DNA of 5,996 nucleotides. Source: Prolixibacteraceae bacterium. GTDB lineage: Bacteria; Bacteroidota; Bacteroidia; Bacteroidales; Prolixibacteraceae. The DNA lies in the NCBI GenBank assembly GCA_016931875.1, contig JAFGDX010000401.1:1-5996 (forward strand), in the 5' to 3' direction. Shown one piece after another: positions 1 through 4,590 of this stretch (position 1 is the stretch's first letter; each line of letters begins with the position of its first letter). The notes beneath the pieces are model-generated. The model had not been told where the DNA came from. It made no database searches and saw only the letters and a list, made by a program, of their open reading frames with translations. The position numbers and the translations under genes were made by a program.

Positions 1-539
1 GGACTGGCGGGCTTTTCCCAGTTGGGTAACCCAAAATAACGCGCCATTTGCCGGAGTTCAGGTTTTGTTACTTTGCAGTCGGCCATGGGCGAAAGAATCG
101 CGTGGTTTGCCGCTGCCTGAAGTCCGGGCCTGTAATCGCCAAAATCGTCGAAGTTCGTTCCGTTCAAAACATCAAAACCGGGGTATTTTTCCCGTGCAGA
201 ACTCAAATTACTGTACAAATGTTCTTTACAAAAAAAACAACGGTTTACGGGATTTGTGTTGTAGCGTTCATCCTCCAGTTCATTGGTTTTTATCACTTCC
301 AAATGAATGTCGAACTGCCCGCAAATGCTTTGCGCCAGTTGAAGGTCTTTTTTTTTCAGACTTTCCGAATTCGAAATAACACCGATGGCATTCTTTTTCC
401 CCTGAAACCGACGGGCCAGAAAAAGCACCAGCGTAGAATCAATTCCTCCTGAAAAAGCAACGATCGAACCTTTTCGCGCCTTGTACCACTCCTCCAGTTC
501 GTTTAGCTTTTGTTTTGTTTCCTCCGGCAATGTAAACAT
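1..539 (-). CDS. larE: ATP-dependent sacrificial sulfur transferase LarE, 5' part (cut by window edge)
   Basis: LarE adenylates the carboxylate of pyridinium-3,5-biscarboxylic acid mononucleotide and installs sulfur, a step in making the nickel-pincer cofactor of lactate racemase and related enzymes. It is cytoplasmic. Seen here are 179 codons without a stop. Residues 30-36 SGGIDST form the PP-loop ATP pyrophosphatase motif (LarE usually has SGGVDS). Residues 96-109 (NPVNRCFFCKEHLY) and 129-140 (NFDDFGDYRPGL) are LarE signatures, followed by SPM at 150-152. The visible part ends at KPAS. In the family the sulfur-donor cysteine follows this almost at once, so this window cannot show whether the protein is the sacrificial-Cys type or an iron-sulfur-cluster type. 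ATG at 539 is the first possible start, as an in-frame TAA lies 15 bases upstream. No larA, larB or larC is visible. Other PP-loop enzymes such as NAD synthetase fit the motifs less well. Confidence 0.93.
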   Translation of the reverse strand, partial: MFTLPEETKQKLNELEEWYKARKGSIVAFSGGIDSTLVLFLARRFQGKKNAIGVISNSESLKKKDLQLAQSICGQFDIHLEVIKTNELEDERYNTNPVNRCFFCKEHLYSNLSSAREKYPGFDVLNGTNFDDFGDYRPGLQAAANHAILSPMADCKVTKPELRQMARYFGLPNWEKPAS

Positions 540-892
540 GGTTTCTGTTTTTTAGTGATTCAGATTTTACTACAAGCCCTTTAAAAACAAGAACTTACTT
601 CATTTATCCTTGCGGGGTAACAAGCTGAAAAACAGCACTGATTTAAACCCGATTTTGTTTTACTGGCTTGCATACATATGTAAGACATTCATCAATACGT
701 AGCACCTTTTCAAAAAAAAATAACACAGAAAACCCGGCAAATGTTTTCAACTGGTTCACAAGTAGTTTATAATTCCAAACAAAAGATTGAATCAATCAGA
801 GTTTATCCTTCAGAATTTATTTCTGAAATAAGGAACCGCCTTGTCTGGCTTTTGAAAATCTGCCATGCGGGTAGAGAATCTAAAAAAACAGT
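540..892. other. Intergenic stretch without a credible gene
   Basis: This is the upstream region between larE (leftward) and the AhpD-like gene (rightward), so it should hold the larE promoter. I found no exact TAnnTTTG element on the minus strand. It contains a 10-base palindrome TACATATGTA at 673-682 and an inverted repeat at 817-831 (listed separately). An open reading frame at 741-992 codes for a low-complexity, unrecognisable peptide, and I do not regard it as a gene. I see no tRNA-like cloverleaf and no known riboswitch core. Confidence 0.6.
817..831. repeat. Perfect 7-base inverted repeat TTATTTC-t-GAAATAA
   Basis: Two 7-base arms flank a single T. The site lies about 60 bases upstream of the candidate promoter at 893-900 and could be an operator for a dimeric regulator. 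A competing fold pairs 806-815 (TCCTTCAGAA) with 821-825 and 830-834, giving a 10-bp hairpin with a 4-base bulge. There is no T-run after it, so it is not a terminator. Function is not shown; AT-rich DNA produces such repeats by chance fairly often. Confidence 0.3.
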
Positions 893-900
893 TATTTTTG
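893..900 (+). promoter_or_regulatory. Candidate Bacteroidota -7 element TATTTTTG
   Basis: It matches the TAnnTTTG consensus recognised by the primary sigma factor of Bacteroidota at every fixed position. No TTTG or TTG box is found at the usual distance of about 20 bases upstream, which weakens the call. If it is used, transcription would begin near 904-908 and give a leader of about 155 bases before the AhpD-like start at 1061, containing the hairpin at 941-1004. Confidence 0.4.
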
Positions 901-940
901 TATGCACATTCAAAAAAAGAGGAGGTGTTTTCCAAAAGAA

Positions 941-1004
941 CTTTGCGAAACAGGGCCGTTGTATTTCAGCGGTACAATTACAACCCGGGTAACTTTTCGC
1001 AGAG
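941..1004 (+). ncRNA. Nested hairpin in the presumed 5' leader of the AhpD-like gene
   Basis: The outer helix pairs 941-950 (CTTTGCGAAA) with 995-1004 (TTTCGCAGAG): ten base pairs with one G-U. Inside it, 958-963 (GTTGTA) can pair with 979-984 (TACAAC), extended by CC 956-957 with GG 987-988 across a bulge. It can instead pair with the adjacent near-copy 973-978 (TACAAT) through one G-U pair. The two inner helices exclude each other. A T5 tract at 1008-1012 starts three bases after the outer helix, so the element could act as an attenuator or end a small RNA of about 105 bases. It matches no riboswitch or RNA family I recognise. The pairing is seen in the sequence; the function is inferred and could be nothing. 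Confidence 0.35.
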
Positions 1005-1060
1005 ACATTTTTACTATCGGGAAAAAGCATTCTGAGGGAAACATCAAAACAAAAATTATT

Positions 1061-1411
1061 ATGGGAAAATTGGTTGACGATTTTAATGCCTATCGTTCGA
1101 AAATGAATGAAAAAATTCTGGCTTCGGACAACAAAGTAATGAAACGTATTTACGGTATTGACACGCTCACTTACCAGGAAGGAGCGCTAAGCACCAAGGT
1201 AAAAGAGATGCTTGGCCTGGCCACATCGATGGTTTTGCGCTGCGATGATTGTGTAAAATACCATCTGGAGAAATGTTTTGAACAAGGGGTCACAACCAAA
1301 GAAATATTCGAAGTTTTTTCGGTAGCCAACCTGGTGGGCGGCACCATCGTAATTCCTCACACACGAAGAGCTGTTGAATACTGGGAAGAATTAAATGAAA
1401 CCCAAAACTGA
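1061..1411 (+). CDS. Carboxymuconolactone decarboxylase (AhpD-like) family protein
   Basis: A 116-residue cytoplasmic protein of the CMD/AhpD-like all-helical fold. Residues 60-69 (RCDDCVKYHL) hold a C61-x-x-C64 pair with H68 four residues on, preceded by E49. This is the thiol-disulfide active-site arrangement used by AhpD for peroxide and disulfide chemistry. True decarboxylases lack the cysteine pair, so a redox role is more likely than aromatic degradation. The C-terminal helices (GVTTKEIFEV, then VGGTIVIPH at about 97-105) are typical. The start is ATG 1061: the frame stays open upstream to an ATG at 902, but that extra stretch is basic, unlike the family and lies over the structured leader. 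There is no Shine-Dalgarno sequence, only an A-rich run. The next gene follows after 47 bases and may share its transcript. The exact partner and substrate are unknown. Confidence 0.88.
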   Translation: MGKLVDDFNAYRSKMNEKILASDNKVMKRIYGIDTLTYQEGALSTKVKEMLGLATSMVLRCDDCVKYHLEKCFEQGVTTKEIFEVFSVANLVGGTIVIPHTRRAVEYWEELNETQN

Positions 1412-1458
1412 AACTTTTTTCAATTAAATTGTTATATTACCGAATCAAATGTTTAAAA

Positions 1459-1782
1459 ATGGACAAAATATTTGCAATTTCATCAGCGGGAAAAACAGAA
1501 AAATCATTCCTTGATCTTCGGTTTGGAAAATGTGAAAACATTGTATTTTATAACGCCACCAGCGATTCGTATTCCATTATCGAAAATCCCTATAAAAACT
1601 CGGAACACAGTGGAGTCAAACTGGTTAAATTTTTACAAAACGAGAAAGTTTCAACCATAATTACAGGCGAGGTGGGGCCAACGGTAAGCAGTTTACTTGA
1701 AAAAGAAAAATTGCAACTGGTTCTTCTGCAGGAAGAAAGAATAAAAATTGAAGATATTATTGCTCGTATCCGCAAAAAATAA
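1459..1782 (+). CDS. NifX/NifB C-terminal-like (Nitro_FeMo-Co family) small protein
   Basis: A 107-residue single-domain protein resembling the dinitrogenase iron-molybdenum cofactor biosynthesis fold found in NifX, NafY and the NifB C-terminus. Visible family features are the opening strand (KIFAISSAGK), RFGKCENIVFY at 21-31 (family form: s.rFGrc..f), IEN at 41-43, a G at 52 where the family has its GGAG turn, and TIITGEVGPTVSSLL at 66-80, the family's ViTG.iGp.a...L. Relatives bind metal-cluster cofactors, but only one cysteine (C25) is present and no nif gene is in view, so nitrogen fixation should not be inferred. Stand-alone copies are common in anaerobes, with unknown roles. ATG 1459 is chosen over an in-frame TTG at 1429, since the family starts right at the first strand. 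It probably shares a transcript with the AhpD-like gene. Confidence 0.85.
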   Translation: MDKIFAISSAGKTEKSFLDLRFGKCENIVFYNATSDSYSIIENPYKNSEHSGVKLVKFLQNEKVSTIITGEVGPTVSSLLEKEKLQLVLLQEERIKIEDIIARIRKK

Positions 1783-1830
1783 TTGAAGCACTTGCAATAA
1801 CATCCGTTTTAAACACACACATCGCAAAAA

Positions 1831-2361
1831 TCAGTACAAACCGGGATTAACAAAAGGAAGCAGAGCCAGTTGCACGGCCTGAACATACAGTTGTGTGCGG
1901 CTGATTTTATTGTGTGTTAACATGCCAACTGCCCCTTGTTTTTGTTTTGAATTTTCCTGCTTGAAAACCAAATCGATAGCCGCTCCCAATTCCTTCCCCC
2001 TTCGAATTAATTCAGAAACCTGCTGAGGCAAAAGAAAAGTAGTTGTTCTCGCTTCTCCGCTTTTATTGTTTGATAAAATTACAACCCAGGCAAATGCCGT
2101 TATTCCCTTTTCACTGGTTTCAATTCCGCCTTCAATTCCAATCCAAAAATCAGCGTCCGGTTTTTTGTGCCTGGCATTTACCGCGCGGTTATGGGCGCCA
2201 AGTTTGGTTTCCACATCATCAACAGGCTGATCGGAAACACCCGAATTTACCTTTACACCCGCCACTTTCACCAAGGGGTAATAGGTTAAAAATCCTTCTT
2301 TGGCAGCATTTATTTTAACCGGATTTTCTGACGCAACCACAACACGTATTTCATTGTTCAT
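1831..2361 (-). CDS. yjjX: Inosine/xanthosine triphosphatase (YjjX/DUF84 family)
   Basis: Family members hydrolyse the non-canonical nucleotides ITP and XTP to their diphosphates, keeping deaminated purines out of RNA and DNA pools. The protein is cytoplasmic. The 176 residues match the usual length of about 170. Signatures in order are ASENPVKINAAKEGF at 10-24 (nucleotide-binding loop), GVSDQPVDDVET at 41-52, GAHNRA at 55-60, DFWIGIEGGIE at 71-81, FAWVVI at 90-95, TFLLP at 108-112, GKELG at 122-126, and NSKQKQGAVGMLT at 137-149. The start is uncertain: ATG at 2361 leaves the short N-terminus usual for the family, ATG at 2370 adds three residues, and an in-frame TTG exists at 2382. The gene is convergent with the NifX-like gene (48-base gap, no clear terminator) and divergent from the GNAT gene. 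The nearest promoter-like element, TATTTTAG at 2429-2422, has one mismatch. Confidence 0.94.
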   Translation of the reverse strand: MNNEIRVVVASENPVKINAAKEGFLTYYPLVKVAGVKVNSGVSDQPVDDVETKLGAHNRAVNARHKKPDADFWIGIEGGIETSEKGITAFAWVVILSNNKSGEARTTTFLLPQQVSELIRRGKELGAAIDLVFKQENSKQKQGAVGMLTHNKISRTQLYVQAVQLALLPFVNPGLY

Positions 2362-2482
2362 TAAACTCATCAGGTTTTTCAACTGTTATTTGATGTTCGC
2401 TACACCTAAATTTTTCCGCAGCTAAAATAGAAATTAGAAACGGCATTGGCGAAATATTGTACACCAAATTAATGGGATTTAC

Positions 2483-2490
2483 TATTTTTG
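2483..2490 (+). promoter_or_regulatory. Candidate -7 element TATTTTTG directly before the GNAT start
   Basis: All fixed positions of TAnnTTTG match. A possible -33 partner ATTG lies at 2456-2459, with a spacer of 23 bases, slightly longer than usual. The element ends four bases before the ATG at 2495, so transcription would start at or within a few bases of the start codon and give a leaderless or nearly leaderless mRNA. Confidence 0.5.
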
Positions 2491-2494
2491 AAAC

Positions 2495-2941
2495 ATGAAA
2501 GTTAGAGAAGCAAAACCAGACGATATTCCCTTTATTGTTGATTTTCAGATGGCCATGGCACAGGAGACCGAAGGCACCGAACTGCACCGCCCAACCGTTG
2601 AACTTGGGGTAAAAGCCGTTGTAAACGATTCAACCAAAGGAAAATATTACATCACCGAAGTAAAAAGTAAAATCATCAGTTCGCTGTTAACCACGTATGA
2701 ATGGAGCGACTGGAGAAACGGCACCGTGTTGTGGATTCAATCGGTATATGTTTTACCCGAATTCAGAAGAAAAGGCGTTTACCGAAGTATGTACTCGCAT
2801 ATAAAAAACAGGGTGATGGAAGATGAAAATTTAAAAGGAATACGTTTGTATGCCGACAAATCGAACATTCCTGCACATAAAACTTACAAAAATCTGGGAA
2901 TGAGCCCGGATCATTATATAACTTTTGAATGGCTAAAATAA
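2495..2941 (+). CDS. GNAT family N-acetyltransferase
   Basis: A 148-residue single GNAT domain, expected to transfer an acetyl group from acetyl-CoA to an amine. The substrate is not deducible. The N-terminal strand and helix read MKVREAKPDDIPFIVDFQ, followed by a conserved AQETEG at 22-27. YEWSDWRNG sits at 68-76. WIQSVYVLPEFRRKGVYRSM at 80-99 is motif A, with RRKGVY as the pyrophosphate-binding loop in place of the more common QxxGxG. GIRLYADKSNIPAHKTYKNLGM is motif B, with its typical asparagine and tyrosine, and the protein ends FEWLK. The ATG at 2495 gives exactly the family N-terminus. Upstream there is only a four-base leader after the promoter-like element. The ferritin-VIT gene begins 16 bases after the stop, which suggests an operon of which this is the first gene. 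Confidence 0.92.
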   Translation: MKVREAKPDDIPFIVDFQMAMAQETEGTELHRPTVELGVKAVVNDSTKGKYYITEVKSKIISSLLTTYEWSDWRNGTVLWIQSVYVLPEFRRKGVYRSMYSHIKNRVMEDENLKGIRLYADKSNIPAHKTYKNLGMSPDHYITFEWLK

Positions 2942-2957
2942 AACCTGAAAATCTGTT

Positions 2958-3833
2958 ATGAAATCGTTGACACCGCTGGTAAGAAATCAAATTATAAAAG
3001 CACAGCGTGCAGAAATCACCGAATACCACATCTATAAAAAACTGGCGCAGAAAACAAAAAACCAATCCAACCGGGAAATTCTTGGTGAAATTGCAGAAGA
3101 CGAACTGCGTCACTATCAAATCTGGAAGAAATACACCGGACGTGAAGTTGCCCCAAGCCAAACAGACATCCTGAAATTTTACTGGATTGCACGGATTTTT
3201 GGGTTAACCTTTGGCCTGAAACTAATGGAGCGCGGTGAAGAGAGAGCACAGATAAACTACAACCTGATAGGAAATGAAATTCCCGAGGCCATACAAATCA
3301 GCAAGGAAGAAAATGACCATGAAAAGGAGCTGATTGCACTTATTGACGAGGACCAGCTAAAATACATCGGGTCGATTGTTCTGGGGCTAAACGATGCACT
3401 GGTTGAAATCCTGGGAACACTGGCAGGGCTAACTTTTGCCCTGCAAAACAACCGTTTGGTAGCCCTTGCAGGAGTTATAGCCGGAATTGCCGGCGCCCTT
3501 TCCATGTCATCCTCAGAATATCTGTCAAGCAAATCAGAAGGAAAAGAAGAAGGGGCGGTAAAATCAGCTATTTTTACCGGAGTGGCATACATTGTAGCGG
3601 TGATTTTACTGGTTACCCCGTTTTTGGTTTTCCAGTCGCCATGGCTAAGTTTGGGAGTCGCCGTTTTTGATTCCATCTTTGTTGTTTTCCTGTTTAGTTA
3701 CTACATTTCGGTAGCCAACGACCAGTCTTTCAAAAAACGTTTTTTTGAAATGGTGATATTAAGTACGGTGGTAGGGATTATTTCGTTTGGGTTGGGCTAC
3801 CTGGCACGTATAATTTTTGGAATTGAAGTTTAA
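2958..3833 (+). CDS. Ferritin-like domain fused to VIT1/CCC1 iron transporter (MbfA/Erv-like)
   Basis: A 291-residue two-domain inner-membrane protein that most likely exports or sequesters iron, and perhaps manganese. Residues 1 to about 130 form a rubrerythrin/ferritin-like four-helix bundle. Candidate di-iron ligands are E19 or E22, E49 with H52 (EDELRH), E91 or E94, and E118 with H121 (EENDH). Residues 137-291 form the VIT1 domain with five likely membrane spans at about 137-162, 167-186, 201-225, 229-252 and 265-288. SMSSSEYLSSKSEGK at 182-196 matches the conserved SMa..EYlS.kS region. The loop after span 2 is short, so the metal-binding helices placed there in plant and yeast VIT1 are missing and the N-terminal bundle presumably replaces them. 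Rhizobial MbfA has the same design and protects against iron and peroxide. Start is ATG 2958, 16 bases after the GNAT stop. The next gene overlaps or follows at once. No Fur box was identified. Confidence 0.92.
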   Translation: MKSLTPLVRNQIIKAQRAEITEYHIYKKLAQKTKNQSNREILGEIAEDELRHYQIWKKYTGREVAPSQTDILKFYWIARIFGLTFGLKLMERGEERAQINYNLIGNEIPEAIQISKEENDHEKELIALIDEDQLKYIGSIVLGLNDALVEILGTLAGLTFALQNNRLVALAGVIAGIAGALSMSSSEYLSSKSEGKEEGAVKSAIFTGVAYIVAVILLVTPFLVFQSPWLSLGVAVFDSIFVVFLFSYYISVANDQSFKKRFFEMVILSTVVGIISFGLGYLARIIFGIEV

Positions 3834-3837
3834 AACA

Positions 3838-4500
3838 TTGAGCAATTACTTACATAAACTAATTGAAGAAGGCGAGCATCAGCAACAGGATTTTAAGTAT
3901 TGTATTAACGACTCGAAAAAAATTGCAAAATCGCTGGTTGCTTTTGCCAATACCGATGGCGGTCGGCTGCTGATTGGGGTAAAAGACAATGGAAAAATTG
4001 CCGGAGTGCGTACCGACGAAGAATTTTATATGGTAGAGGCGGCAGCCAAAATCTACAGCGATCCTCCCATCAGTTTTTTAACCAAACAGTGGAATGTGGA
4101 AGGGAAAACCGTACTTGAAATCAGTATCGAGCCAAGCAAACACAAACCCCATTTTGCCAAAGATGACAACGGAAAATGGCTGGCCTACCTCCGGATAAAA
4201 GACGAAAATGTGCTGGCTCACAAAATACAGATTGAGGTTTGGAAAAAACAAAACAGCCCAAAAGGAATCTATTTCACTTACTCCGATGATGAAAAATTTC
4301 TTATCGAATATCTTCAAAACAACAACCAGATAACCTTTTCAAAGTTTATGAGGCTGGCTCAAATCCAGCGAAAAAAGGCCGAAGAAATTTTAAGTAGCTT
4401 TGTTATTATGAATGTTATCAGGATGCACATTACAAAAGAAGGAACCGTTTTTATGATGAACTCGGAATTCGATGCGGAAGAACTGGAAAAATTCAGATAA
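3838..4500 (+). CDS. Schlafen AlbA_2 (AAA_4)-domain protein with C-terminal winged-helix-like region, TTG start
   Basis: About 220 residues. The N-terminal half is the Schlafen AlbA_2 domain: EEGEHQQQDFK at 10-20, a conserved helix KIAKSLVAF, ANTDGGRLLIGVKDNG at 37-52, then IAGV. The region from about 145 on (DDEKFLIEYL, a helix RKKAEEILSSFVIMNVI, then a beta pair ending VFMMN) looks like a winged helix, so nucleic-acid binding is likely. Bacterial members are labelled ATP-binding or regulatory, with unclear biochemistry. Vertebrate Schlafens use three acidic residues to cut RNA; E13, D18 and D50 here have comparable spacing, which is inference only. There is no in-frame ATG near the expected N-terminus. 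Possible TTG starts are at 3817, 3823 and 3838. I prefer 3838 because it begins right before the family's usual first residues (SNYLHKLI) and lies five bases after the VIT stop; 3817 would overlap that gene by 17 bases. Translational coupling is likely. Confidence 0.85.
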   Translation: MSNYLHKLIEEGEHQQQDFKYCINDSKKIAKSLVAFANTDGGRLLIGVKDNGKIAGVRTDEEFYMVEAAAKIYSDPPISFLTKQWNVEGKTVLEISIEPSKHKPHFAKDDNGKWLAYLRIKDENVLAHKIQIEVWKKQNSPKGIYFTYSDDEKFLIEYLQNNNQITFSKFMRLAQIQRKKAEEILSSFVIMNVIRMHITKEGTVFMMNSEFDAEELEKFR

Positions 4501-4521
4501 ATTAAAATTTTATCTTTTTTT
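4496..4521 (+). terminator. Weak AT-rich intrinsic terminator candidate
   Basis: GATAAA (4496-4501) can pair with TTTATC (4509-4514) around a 7-base loop, followed directly by seven Ts at 4515-4521. The stem has only one G-C pair and includes the stop codon of the Schlafen-domain gene. It may end the 2495-4500 transcript, but its stability is poor and chance is a fair alternative in such AT-rich sequence. Confidence 0.3.
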
Positions 4522-4556
4522 ATTCATTATTTAAACCCTGACAACACAAATCTGTT

Positions 4557-4564
4557 TATTTTTA
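4557..4564 (+). promoter_or_regulatory. Candidate -7 element TATTTTTA before the alkaline phosphatase
   Basis: It matches TAnnTTTG except for the last base. No convincing -33 box is present. A start near 4570 would leave a leader of about 20 bases. A second one-mismatch element, TATCTTTT, lies at 4511-4518. The 90-base gap before 4591 is long enough for the phosphatase to have its own promoter, but no Pho-box-like direct repeat was seen. Confidence 0.3.
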
Positions 4565-4590
4565 CTCATTCAAAACAAAAAAGTAAAACT

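Noticed and set aside
48..452. Two plus-strand frames (48-452 and 65-379) opposite larE
   Set aside because: They are antisense shadows; the minus strand encodes clear LarE motifs through the same bases.
673..682. Palindrome TACATATGTA as an operator
   Set aside because: Only ten bases, cannot be extended, has no second copy in the window, and is expected by chance in AT-rich DNA.
741..992. Open frame of 83 codons in the gap before the AhpD-like gene
   Set aside because: No recognisable family, odd composition, no promoter or ribosome site, and it runs through the predicted hairpin and into the leader.
902..1060. N-terminal extension of the AhpD-like gene to an ATG at 902
   Set aside because: The extra 53 residues are basic and unlike the family, and ATG 1061 gives a normal-length protein. 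The candidate -7 element ends at 900, which leaves the longer form almost no leader.
1459..1782. Evidence for nitrogen fixation
   Set aside because: NifX-like stand-alone domains are common in organisms without nitrogenase, and no nif structural gene is in the window.
1783..1830. Bidirectional terminator between the convergent NifX-like and yjjX genes
   Set aside because: No stem of useful length and no T-run is present in either direction.
2370..2382. TTG at 2382 as the yjjX start
   Set aside because: ATG codons at 2370 and 2361 are available, and the family has a short N-terminus before the VVxASxNPxKI strand.
2763..3161. 132-codon minus-strand frame across the GNAT/ferritin-VIT junction
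   Set aside because: It lies opposite two well-supported genes, is rich in Phe and Cys, and has no family resemblance.
3257..3676. 139-codon minus-strand frame inside the ferritin-VIT gene
   Set aside because: Serine- and arginine-rich shadow translation opposite a well-supported membrane protein.
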